Shown here in pieces: positions 1 through 6,641 of a DNA stretch of 9,937 bases. Position 1 is the first letter of the stretch. Each line of letters begins with the position of its first letter. Source of the DNA: an uncultured Clostridiaceae bacterium (GTDB taxonomy: Bacteria > Bacillota > Clostridia > Lachnospirales > Lachnospiraceae); contig CAMWOF010000067.1 of the NCBI GenBank assembly GCA_947175805.1, positions 1 through 9,937 of the forward strand, given 5' to 3'. The notes beneath the pieces were generated by a model. It was not told the DNA's origin, made no database searches, and was given only the letters and a program-made list of their open reading frames with translations. The position numbers were made by a program, and so were the translations under genes.

Positions 1-1
1 G

Positions 2-160
2 TTTATGGCGGCGGTGGAGCAAGGGAACAAGCAGAAGGCGTTGGCGCTGCTGGCGGAGCACAGAGAGGAGCTTTTGCAGCAGTTTCACAAATGCAATGAT
101 TGTATTTGCTGCCTGGACTATCTGGTCAACCAGATTGAGAAAGAGGAGGATAAGCAATGA
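2..160 (+). CDS. MerR-family transcriptional regulator, C-terminal fragment
   Basis: Only the last 52 codons are inside the window; the start and the DNA-binding domain lie upstream. The reading frame ends in TGA at 158-160. The residues are helix-forming and rich in Gln, Glu, Lys and Leu, with the pattern ALALLAEHREELLQQF followed by CLDYLVNQIEKEE. This matches the dimerising antiparallel coiled coil at the C-terminus of MerR-type regulators, where an 'LLxEHRxxL...CLDYLxxKI' pattern is common. The cysteines in KCNDCICCLDY are notable, but with only the tail visible nothing can be said about the ligand. The stop codon overlaps the start of the aldo/keto reductase gene (ATGA, 157-160), so the two are very likely co-transcribed and translationally coupled. 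The family call rests on this short tail alone and is therefore moderate. Confidence 0.6.
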   Translation, partial: FMAAVEQGNKQKALALLAEHREELLQQFHKCNDCICCLDYLVNQIEKEEDKQ

Positions 161-1290
161 TTTACAGAGATTTTCAGGACATGAAGCTGTCAGGCCTTGG
201 GCTTGGCATGATGCGGCTGCCGGTGGTAGCGGGGGATGACAGTGCTATTGACGAGGCGGCGGCAGAGGCGATGATTGACTATGCATATGAGAATGGAATC
301 AATTACTTTGACACTGCATGGGGATATCACGGTGGCAATTCCGAGCTTATAGCGGGCAAATGCCTTTCAAAGTATCCGCGGGACAGCTACTATCTTGCTT
401 CTAAGTTTCCTGGCTATGACAATTCCAACATGCCGAAGGTGAAGGAGATTTTTGAGAAGCAGCTTGAAAAGTGCCGCACAGAATATTTTGATTTCTACCT
501 GTTCCACAACGTGTATGAGGGCAATATTGATGATTACCTAAACCCTGAATTCGGAATTTTTGATTATCTGATGGAGCAGAAGAAAAACGGCAGAATCCGC
601 CACCTGGGCTTCTCTGCCCACGGCAGTGTGGAGGTTATGCAGCGGTTTTTGGACGCCTATGGCGAGCATATGGAGTTTGGGCAGCTGCAGTTAAATTACA
701 TGGACTGGCATTTCCAAAATGCACAGGAAAAGGCGGCGCTTTTACAAAAGGCCAATATTCCAATTTGGGTTATGGAGCCGTTAAGAGGCGGAAAGCTGGC
801 AGAGGCTCCCACGGACATGGAGCAGGCGCTTGCCGCCATGCGTCCGGAAGAGACGGTTCCTGCATGGGCATTTCGGTTTTTGCAGGCAGTTCCCGGTGTA
901 ACCGTAGTATTATCGGGCATGTCAAATATGGAGCAGCTAAAGGAAAATATTGCAATATGGCAGGAGGATAAGCCGCTTTCCGAGGAGGAATTTAACCGGA
1001 TCATCGAGTTAATAGACGTAGAGGTACAAAAGGGCGGACTTCCTTGTACGGCGTGCCACTACTGCACCAGCCATTGTCCAAAGGGACTGCCGATACCTGA
1101 GCTGATTTCTCTTTATAATGAGCATAAGATTACCGGTGGCGGCTTCCTTGCGCCGATGGCGGTTGCCAGTATGCCGGAGGAGAAACGTCCGGCAAGCTGT
1201 GTAGGCTGCCGGGGCTGTGAGCAGGTGTGTCCGCAGCAGATAAAGATTTCCGAAATGATGAAGGAATTTTCAGGAATGTTAGGGATGTAG
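157..1290 (+). CDS. Aldo/keto reductase with C-terminal 2x[4Fe-4S] ferredoxin domain
   Basis: This is a 377-residue protein predicted to be a cytoplasmic NAD(P)H- or ferredoxin-linked oxidoreductase acting on a carbonyl or related substrate; the substrate cannot be read from sequence. The N-terminal ~285 residues form an AKR TIM barrel with the usual tetrad visible: Asp52 and Tyr57 in NYFDTAWGYHGG, Lys83 in LASKFPG and His117 in YLFHN. The C-terminal part carries two cysteine sets, C297-x2-C300-x2-C303-x3-C307-P and C348-x2-C351-x2-C354-x3-C358-P, the pattern of two 4Fe-4S clusters. This two-part design is a known AKR subfamily common in anaerobic Clostridia. The ATG at 157 is chosen because AGGAGG (144-149) lies 7 bases before it and the start overlaps the MerR stop. 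A MATE exporter follows 7 bases later, so all three genes probably form one operon controlled by the MerR protein. Confidence 0.93.
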   Translation: MIYRDFQDMKLSGLGLGMMRLPVVAGDDSAIDEAAAEAMIDYAYENGINYFDTAWGYHGGNSELIAGKCLSKYPRDSYYLASKFPGYDNSNMPKVKEIFEKQLEKCRTEYFDFYLFHNVYEGNIDDYLNPEFGIFDYLMEQKKNGRIRHLGFSAHGSVEVMQRFLDAYGEHMEFGQLQLNYMDWHFQNAQEKAALLQKANIPIWVMEPLRGGKLAEAPTDMEQALAAMRPEETVPAWAFRFLQAVPGVTVVLSGMSNMEQLKENIAIWQEDKPLSEEEFNRIIELIDVEVQKGGLPCTACHYCTSHCPKGLPIPELISLYNEHKITGGGFLAPMAVASMPEEKRPASCVGCRGCEQVCPQQIKISEMMKEFSGMLGM

Positions 1291-1297
1291 GCAGAAG

Positions 1298-2674
1298 ATG
1301 GGACATAATAAAAGTCAAGGCGCGGATAACAAAATGCTGCCCATGATTATAGCGCTGGCATGGCCTACCATGCTGGAGCAGTTTTTACACACGGCTGTCC
1401 AGTATATAGATACAGCGATGGTGGGTTCCCTGGGCACGCAGGCAACGGCGGCGGTGGGTTCCACCAGTACAGTGAATTGGCTGATTGGCAGTACCGTTTC
1501 CGCCCTCGGTGTGGGCTTTTTGGCATACATTTCCCAGGCGTTCGGCGCAGGAAAGGCGCAGGAGGCAAGAAGAGCGTCGGGGCAGGCGGTCACGGTGGTG
1601 CTGGCAGTGGGATTAAGCTTTACGCTTCTCACAACCGCACTCAGCCGCTACATTCCCGTCTGGATGCGGGCGGATGAAGAAATTCAAGCGATGGCAGCCA
1701 GGTATTTCTTTATTCTGTACACGCCCATGCTGTTTCGCTGCGCCAGCATTATATTCGGTACAGTGCTCCGGGGTGCCGGAGATACCAAAACACCCATGCA
1801 GGTGGGCATTTTAGTGAATTTCATAAATATTGTCCTCAATTTTTTGTTGATTTACCCTACCCGGAGCGCATTGTTTTTTGGTACGGATATTACGCTATAT
1901 GGATTGGGCATGGGTATCGAGGGCGCGGCGTTGGCAAGCGCTGCCGCATACACCTTCGGCGGGCTTGCCATGACATATATGCTCTGGCGGCATGAAAAGA
2001 TATCGCCCCGGGGGCAAAGGCTGCGCCTGGACGGTTCCGTGTTAAAGCCCTGCCTGCGGGTAGCATTTCCTAATATGCTGCAAAGGTTTGCCACCTCTTT
2101 CGGCTATGTCGCTTTTGCTTCCATGATTAATTCTCTTGGGGAGACGGCGACGGCGGCGCATACGATTGCCAACACGGTGGAATCCGCCTTCTACATTCCG
2201 GGCTACGGCATGCAGACGGCTGCGGCGGCTTTGGCAGGAAATGCGTGGGGCGCAAGAGACGAGGAAAAACTAAACCGCCTCGCAAAGACGATTCTGCCTC
2301 TGGAAATTGGGCTCATGGTAATTTCCGGGAGCCTGCTGTTTCTTCTGGCGCCGTTTTTGATGCATTTGTTCTCCAGAGATACGGCGGTCATCAGCCTTGG
2401 CGCTGTGGTGCTTCGGATGGTGGCAGTCTCAGAGCCGTTTTACGGCATCCCTATTGTCATTGAGGGCATGATGCAGGGGCTTGGCAGAACGGTTGCTCCA
2501 TTCATATACAATGTGCTTGGTATGTGGTGCGTGAGAATCACAGGCACCTTTATCTGCATACATTTGCTGGGGTACGGACTTGTATCCGCCTGGGGCTGTA
2601 TGATTGGGCATAATTTTTTGCTTTTTATTTTATTTACCGTCCATTATATCAGTGGGCGGTGGAAGCCGGCTTGA
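1298..2674 (+). CDS. MATE-family multidrug/toxin efflux transporter
   Basis: This 458-residue integral membrane protein has the usual MATE length of about 450 with roughly 12 hydrophobic segments. It is expected to export cationic or amphipathic compounds in exchange for Na+ or H+ across the cytoplasmic membrane. Family landmarks are the N-terminal ALAWPTMLEQ...IDTAMVGSLG stretch (residues 19-46), the VLRGAGDTKTP motif (156-166) typical of the NorM/DinF group, and its counterpart IEGMMQGLGRT in the second half (388-398). The two halves of six helices are recognisable as internal duplicates. The start lies 7 bases after the reductase stop with only a weak ribosome binding site (GCAGAAG), so translation may depend on coupling to the upstream gene. 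An in-frame ATG at 1334 (residue 13, Met before LPMIIAL) is a possible alternative start. Context suggests that it exports the inducer or product of the MerR/reductase operon. The real substrate is unknown. Confidence 0.93.
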   Translation: MGHNKSQGADNKMLPMIIALAWPTMLEQFLHTAVQYIDTAMVGSLGTQATAAVGSTSTVNWLIGSTVSALGVGFLAYISQAFGAGKAQEARRASGQAVTVVLAVGLSFTLLTTALSRYIPVWMRADEEIQAMAARYFFILYTPMLFRCASIIFGTVLRGAGDTKTPMQVGILVNFINIVLNFLLIYPTRSALFFGTDITLYGLGMGIEGAALASAAAYTFGGLAMTYMLWRHEKISPRGQRLRLDGSVLKPCLRVAFPNMLQRFATSFGYVAFASMINSLGETATAAHTIANTVESAFYIPGYGMQTAAAALAGNAWGARDEEKLNRLAKTILPLEIGLMVISGSLLFLLAPFLMHLFSRDTAVISLGAVVLRMVAVSEPFYGIPIVIEGMMQGLGRTVAPFIYNVLGMWCVRITGTFICIHLLGYGLVSAWGCMIGHNFLLFILFTVHYISGRWKPA

Positions 2675-2699
2675 TGGCGGATACATGGCAATATATATT

Positions 2700-2708
2700 A
2701 TACATAAT
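2700..2708. repeat. Left copy of 9-bp direct repeat (possible target-site duplication)
   Basis: The sequence atacataat abuts the left end of the palindromic element and recurs exactly at 2923-2931. Both copies sit immediately outside the outermost 'gat' of the inverted ends. The area is AT-rich, so a chance match is possible. Confidence 0.45.
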
Positions 2709-2922
2709 GATAATTGCGAAACTCGTCAATGTATACAATTTGATTGTGCAATTATGACAGTTTGTTCGCAGGGATATCTGATGCCGTCGGTACTTTGGTG
2801 CCGTATTTTGGCACCTTATGTACCGCTACGTGCAGCAGCTAAGCGCAAGCGACCCTGCATTAAACTGTCATATTGCACAATACATCAATATGTAAACATG
2901 AGTTTCGCAATTTCCTAATATC
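2709..2922. mobile_element. MITE-like long imperfect palindromic element
   Basis: The gene-free stretch 2675-2961 is dominated by one nested inverted repeat folding around a centre at about 2806. Co-linear pairing arms are: aattgcgaaactc 2712-2724 with its exact complement 2900-2912; 2743-2763 with 2862-2881 (20 of 21, one bulge); gcaggg 2768-2773 with 2853-2858; ctgatgccgt 2778-2787 with 2828-2838 (one mismatch, one bulge); cggtac 2788-2793 with 2820-2825; ggtgcc 2797-2802 with 2810-2815. The 9-mer atacataat occurs directly on both sides (2700-2708 and 2923-2931), as a target-site duplication would. There is no transposase, so if mobile the element would depend on an enzyme encoded elsewhere. 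It could also act as a structured RNA or as a transcript-end barrier. I do not recognise a named family. Confidence 0.6.
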
Positions 2923-2931
2923 ATACATAAT
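2923..2931. repeat. Right copy of 9-bp direct repeat (possible target-site duplication)
   Basis: This is an exact copy of atacataat from 2700-2708, directly outside the right end of the palindromic element. The DUF3737 start codon lies 30 bases further on. Its last six bases, CATAAT, also resemble a -10 box, so the insertion junction may lie in, or have created, the promoter of the next gene. Confidence 0.45.
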
Positions 2932-2961
2932 CAAATAGGAGATAAAGAAAGGAAATCAGAA

Positions 2962-3831
2962 ATGGACACGATGCATACACTTGAAAATAAAACCTTTGAC
3001 GAGGAGCGGGCACTTTACGGCAGCGAACACCTGACGGTGAAAAACTGCGCATTTGACGGGCCTGCCGACGGCGAAAGCGCTTTTAAGGAATGTACCGATA
3101 TCATTGTGGAGGACTGTTTTTTTAATCTGCGCTATCCCTTCTGGCATGACCACGGGCTTAAAATATCCGGCTCTGACATGACGGAGCTTTGCCGGGCTGC
3201 CCTTTGGTATTCGGACGGCATTGAGATAACCGATACAAAGCTTCACGGCATTAAGGCTTTGCGGGAGTGCAGTGATGTGGTGATACAAAATGCAGATATT
3301 GTGTCTCCTGAGTTTGGCTGGTCGGTAAACCATATCCGCATGGAGCAGACAACCGCTGAGAGCGAATATTTTATGATGCGTTCCGAAAACCTTACCTTCC
3401 GGGATGTGCATTTTAAGGGGAAATATTCATTCCAATACATTAAAAACGCTGTCTTTGAGAACTGTATTTTTGATACGAAGGACGCATTTTGGCATGGGGA
3501 AAATGTTACCGTGAAAAACAGCGTTGTGAAGGGAGAATACCTGGCATGGTATTCTGACGGGCTGACGCTGGAAAACTGTAAAATTATCGGAACCCAGCCC
3601 CTTTGCTACTGCAAGAACTTAAAGCTTATCCACTGTGAAATGTCTGAAACTGACCTCTGCTTTGAGCGTTCGGAAGTGCAGGCTGACATCACCACGCCGG
3701 TGATGAGTATTAAGAATCCCCTTTCCGGTAAAATCTGCGTACCTGCTGTGGAGGAAATCATCCGTGATGAGGCGTGGGCAAAGGGAGAGATTTATATCTG
3801 TGACGGCAAACACTGTGAAAGGACTGCATAA
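2962..3831 (+). CDS. DUF3737 family protein, right-handed beta-helix
   Basis: This 289-residue protein has no signal peptide or membrane segment and so is probably cytoplasmic. It is built of short repeating rungs in which a 'xxNC/xDCxF' pattern recurs: VKNCAF (26-31), VEDCFF (49-54), FENCIF (165-170), LENCKI (203-208). These alternate with WH/WY turns such as FWHDHGL (60-66), LWYSDGI (81-87), FWHGENV (176-182) and AWYSDGL (195-201). Such ladders form parallel beta-helices as in pectate lyase-like folds. The whole sequence matches my memory of the DUF3737 family, which is common in Firmicutes and has no known function. No catalytic residues can be assigned. The ATG at 2962 has GAAAGGA (2947-2953) upstream at about 8 bases. 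The gene stands alone: the palindromic element lies upstream and the histidine kinase gene converges on it 24 bases after its stop. Confidence 0.85.
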   Translation: MDTMHTLENKTFDEERALYGSEHLTVKNCAFDGPADGESAFKECTDIIVEDCFFNLRYPFWHDHGLKISGSDMTELCRAALWYSDGIEITDTKLHGIKALRECSDVVIQNADIVSPEFGWSVNHIRMEQTTAESEYFMMRSENLTFRDVHFKGKYSFQYIKNAVFENCIFDTKDAFWHGENVTVKNSVVKGEYLAWYSDGLTLENCKIIGTQPLCYCKNLKLIHCEMSETDLCFERSEVQADITTPVMSIKNPLSGKICVPAVEEIIRDEAWAKGEIYICDGKHCERTA

Positions 3832-3855
3832 CCAATCTGATTATATCCCGATTCG

Positions 3856-4761
3856 TTATGCCATCGGATATCTATCGGAAAAGAGAATGTGAATGTACAG
3901 TCTGTTGTTTTCATAGCTGGCAGATATGGTTCCCTTCATCTGCTCAACTAAGGTTCTGGCGATTGCCAGTCCTAGTCCTGTAGATTTTCTGGCGGCTTCT
4001 ACCGTGTAAAAGCGGTCGAACAATCTGCCCACCTCCACTGCATTTAGATTGGAGGCCGTATTGGCAAAAATAATTTCACCTGTCTCCAACAGGGTAATGT
4101 CTAAGTCGCCGTCACTGTATTTTATAGTGTTTTGCAGGAGATTAGAAAATATCCGGGTCAGACAGGAACGGTTGATGGTCCGGATAATTTTAGCTTCAGG
4201 CATCCGGATGTTGGGAGTGATATTTTGTTCCCTGAGTGCAGTGTAAAAGGCGGCAATACTCTCCTCTAAAACTTCATTGATGATAACAGGCGTTTTTTCT
4301 GCGTTATCCTCGGTTGTGACAATAACTGAATACCGAAACAGCTCCTCTGTCAGCCCGGTTAATATTTCAGCCCGGTTTCTGATAATTTCAATATACCGGC
4401 AGGCATCATTGGTGTTTTCCTCCTGCTCTAACAGGTCTAAATATCCATAGATGGCAGTTAGCGGTGTCCGTAAGTCGTGGGAGATGTTGGTAACTGCATT
4501 TTTAAGCTCCGTATCTCCAAGGAGAAAACGATGTCTTTCGGAGCGGAGCTTTCTCAGCTGTATATTTATGGCATTTGCCAGATTTCGCATATATCTGTCC
4601 CTGCAGGATATATCAATCAGAGTGTTGGTATCGGTTATGAGCCTGTCGGCAAAGGCCTCGCTGATTTCCTCTGCGGCTTTTTGTAAGAGATGTATTTTTA
4701 CAAGAAGGGCAATGATAATCACAGCCATTATGCCGATGAAAGCCCATAACCATATTTCCAT
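3856..4761 (-). CDS. Sensor histidine kinase, single transmembrane helix
   Basis: This 301-residue membrane kinase is the sensor partner of the response regulator at 6642-7310. One hydrophobic segment (residues 3-22) anchors it and there is no extracellular domain. A linker follows, then the dimerisation/phosphoacceptor helix with H95 in SHDLRTP (94-100). The ATPase domain has its N box at N207-x3-N211 (SNLLQNTIKY), the F box LFDRFYT (248-254) and the glycine loop TGLGLA (261-266). The usual DxGxG box is replaced by FANTAS (232-237), a substitution I recall from kinases attached to antibiotic-peptide transporters. With so little sensor surface, detection probably runs through the ABC permease, as in Bce-type modules; that is inference. 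The ATG at 4761 has AAGGAG upstream at about 7 bases. It starts 10 bases after the permease stop and is the last gene of the transporter operon. Confidence 0.92.
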   Translation of the reverse strand: MEIWLWAFIGIMAVIIIALLVKIHLLQKAAEEISEAFADRLITDTNTLIDISCRDRYMRNLANAINIQLRKLRSERHRFLLGDTELKNAVTNISHDLRTPLTAIYGYLDLLEQEENTNDACRYIEIIRNRAEILTGLTEELFRYSVIVTTEDNAEKTPVIINEVLEESIAAFYTALREQNITPNIRMPEAKIIRTINRSCLTRIFSNLLQNTIKYSDGDLDITLLETGEIIFANTASNLNAVEVGRLFDRFYTVEAARKSTGLGLAIARTLVEQMKGTISASYENNRLYIHILFSDRYPMA

Positions 4762-4771
4762 AGCAGACTCC

Positions 4772-5602
4772 TTACTTTAAATCTTTTTTGGAAAACAGAA
4801 CAATTCCAAGTCCGGTTGTAATCAGAACCATGAGTCCCTCATAAATAAACAGCCAGCAAGATGGTGTTTTAATGTCACTCAGCATACACGACAATTGAAT
4901 TGTCTGACCGCCCGGAAGTGCATTATTTAAAGTTTCATATAAATGCCGTATGGTGTCATTGGAAATGTATTTAGGATTGTCATCATATATAGTTTCCCCT
5001 GATTCCATATTTACTGAATACTCCATAATTTCTATTTTTTCAGGCTCCATCAGCTTGTTCTGTACATAGATTCCAAATACTAGCAGTGCAATTGCCAAAA
5101 ATATGCACACAATTGATGTAGCAGCTCCGTTTGCATAAAGCATGGTAAGAAATACAAAAATTCCGCAATAGGCAGCTGTCAGTAAGTAGACACAGAGGAT
5201 TGTGGCTATTACATCTGTTGTTTCTGCCATAAAACCGCCTGCAATAGGGATGCCCCCAATAAGAGCTATGATGAGATAGCATGAGCAGAATATCCATCCT
5301 GCCACCGTACAGACAATATAATTTGACAAATAAACATTACGTCTCTTATGTCCCACAATCAGCTTGTTGCGCAGTGTATGGCAGCTATGATCTGTGCCCA
5401 CAAATAAACTGACAAAGGCAGCCATAACAATGCCAATGACAAAAGCATACAGAAAGAATCCGTCATCGTCTCGATGTCCGGAGGGTGACATAATCAGATT
5501 GCCTATTCTAAAAGCAGTTAATAAAATCATGAATATGATAGATACATAAAATTCCCTGCTCTTAAAAAGACGGGAGAAATCGGCGGATAACAGTTTACGC
5601 AT
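4772..5602 (-). CDS. ABC-2 type permease of a lantibiotic/peptide-type ABC transporter
   Basis: This 276-residue membrane protein has about six hydrophobic segments (near residues 18-38, 50-70, 93-115, 131-153, 160-180 and 250-270). A polar extracellular loop of some 65 residues lies between the last two. The stretch TLRNKLIVGHKRRNVYLSN (76-94) after the second helix is a hallmark of ABC-2 permeases paired with BcrA/LanF-type ATPases. It would form the membrane channel with the ATPase encoded just upstream. The start is set at the ATG at 5602 because AGGAGG (5611-5616) sits 8 bases before it. An in-frame GTG at 5611 would overlap that binding site and is rejected. The gene overlaps the end of the ATPase frame by 8 bases, so its translation is probably coupled to the ATPase, and the nonsense codon in that gene may also lower permease synthesis. 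Confidence 0.88.
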   Translation of the reverse strand: MRKLLSADFSRLFKSREFYVSIIFMILLTAFRIGNLIMSPSGHRDDDGFFLYAFVIGIVMAAFVSLFVGTDHSCHTLRNKLIVGHKRRNVYLSNYIVCTVAGWIFCSCYLIIALIGGIPIAGGFMAETTDVIATILCVYLLTAAYCGIFVFLTMLYANGAATSIVCIFLAIALLVFGIYVQNKLMEPEKIEIMEYSVNMESGETIYDDNPKYISNDTIRHLYETLNNALPGGQTIQLSCMLSDIKTPSCWLFIYEGLMVLITTGLGIVLFSKKDLK

Positions 5603-6509
5603 TTTTACCACCTCCTACAAGATTCATATAGTAGCTTTCCAGGCTTTCGTCCCGTTCCTGCATAGAAATGAATTCACAGTTTTCTTTTCCTAATGCAGCA
5701 GCCAGCTGCGATATTTTGATTTTTGCAAATATATCTGCCTGCGTGTCAGAAAGGATTTTATATTCAATCTTCATTTCATCCAGGACACGGGCAAGGATTT
5801 TTGTATCGCTTACCTCTATGCGGACACATTTTTTGCATGCATCTTCCAGATCTTTTGCACTCAGCTCTTTTACAAGATGTCCGTTGTCAATAAATCCATA
5901 ATGTGTCGCCAGCTTAGAAAGCTCATCAAGAATGTGACTGGAAATCAAAACCGTAACCTGTCGCTCACGGTTAAGCTTTAAAATCAGCTCCCGAATTTCA
6001 ATAATACCCTGTGGGTCCAGACCATTTGCCGGTTCATCCAATACCAGAAAATCAGGGTCGCCTGCAAGTGCCATGGCAATTCCCAATCAAAGCCGCATAC
6101 CCATAGAAAATTTTATAGCCTTCTTTTTTCCCGTAGTGTTAAGCCCTACTAATTCTAAAATATCCCAAAGTCCGTCAAAGGATGGGAGCCCAAGAATGCG
6201 ATATTGCTGTTTTAAGTTGTCCTCGGCTGTCATGTTAAGATAAATGGAGGGAGTTTCCACAACAGCCCCCATTCTCCTGCGTGATTTTACAATCTCCGGT
6301 TCCGTATTTTTTCTGCCGTAGAGCATGTATTCGCCTGAGGTCGCCTCCTGCAGCCCGCAAATCAGCCGAATCAGTGTTGTCTTACCGGCTCCATTTTTTC
6401 CCACGAAGCCGTAGATGGCTCCCTTTGGGACATTCATAGATAGTCCGCTTAATGCCTTGAAGTCTTTGTAGCTTTTGCTCAAAGCATTTGTTTGTAAAAC
6501 ATAATCCAT
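5595..6509 (-). pseudogene. ABC transporter ATP-binding protein, interrupted by an in-frame TGA
   Basis: This would be a 304-residue ATPase of the BcrA/LanF type energising the adjacent permease, but codon 141 is TGA (6089-6087) with no frameshift. Before the stop are Walker A GKNGAGKTT (37-45), the Q-loop region VVETPS (Glu85 where Gln is usual) and the signature FSMGMR (134-139). Directly after it come GIAMALAGDPDFLVLDEPAN, with Walker B and catalytic Glu159, the D-loop NGLDPQG and the H-loop His192 (ISSHILDEL). The usual sequence here is 'GMRQRLGIA'; here it reads GMR-Leu-stop-Leu-GIA, so a single C-to-T change in a CGA Arg codon explains the stop. The start ATG has AGGAGG (6518-6523) 8 bases before it. 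The second half could restart at the TTG right after the stop (6086), but no binding site is seen. Inactivation, low-level readthrough or a base-call error remain possible. Confidence 0.85.
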
Positions 6510-6568
6510 AATATCTGCCTCCTAATATTGTCTCCCCTTCTTAGCACATTTGCCGAGGGGGGACTTAC

Positions 6569-6596
6569 CGTATAGTGGTTACATCTTATCAGTCAC
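6569..6596 (-). promoter_or_regulatory. Candidate promoter of the ABC transporter operon
   Basis: Read on the minus strand, GTGACT (6596-6591) and TATACG (6574-6569) form imperfect -35 and -10 boxes with a 16-bp spacer, each matching 4 of 6 consensus bases. Weak boxes next to upstream repeats fit a promoter that needs an activator. Transcription would begin near 6562, about 53 bases before the ATPase start. Confidence 0.45.
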
Positions 6597-6598
6597 TT

Positions 6599-6639
6599 GT
6601 AAAGGAAACGGTAAAGAAAACAGTAAAGAAATAGTAAAG
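6599..6639 (-). promoter_or_regulatory. Four direct repeats, probable response-regulator binding site
   Basis: GTAAAG occurs four times on the + strand, starting at 6599, 6611, 6623 and 6634 (spacing 12, 12, 11). It is usually followed by RAAA, and reads as TTTAC on the transcribed minus strand. A period near one helical turn is how OmpR-family regulators place tandem dimers; B. subtilis PhoP uses TTAACA-like repeats at 11 bp. The block ends 3 bases upstream of the -35 box of the transporter promoter and touches the stop codon of the regulator gene. Control by the regulator encoded next door is inferred. Confidence 0.65.
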
Positions 6640-6641
6640 AT

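Noticed and set aside
2604..2918. Open frame of 104 codons on the + strand running across the end of the MATE gene and the palindrome
   Set aside because: It starts inside the MATE gene, has no ribosome binding site, and its second half is the palindromic element; the peptide has no recognisable domain.
2956..3411. Open frame of 151 codons on the minus strand opposite the DUF3737 gene
   Set aside because: It is antisense to a gene with clear repeat structure, has no family features, and is best explained as a shadow of that gene's codon pattern.
3848..3870. Small inverted repeat (ccgat...atcgg) between the convergent DUF3737 and kinase genes
   Set aside because: The arms are only 5-8 bases with a bulge, there is no T-tract, and it overlaps the kinase stop codon; too weak to call a terminator.
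6087..6089. TGA as a recoded sense codon (selenocysteine, Trp or Gly)
   Set aside because: The family expects Arg here, no catalytic Cys or Trp is known at this site, and TGA ends other genes in this window, so a recoded genome is unlikely.
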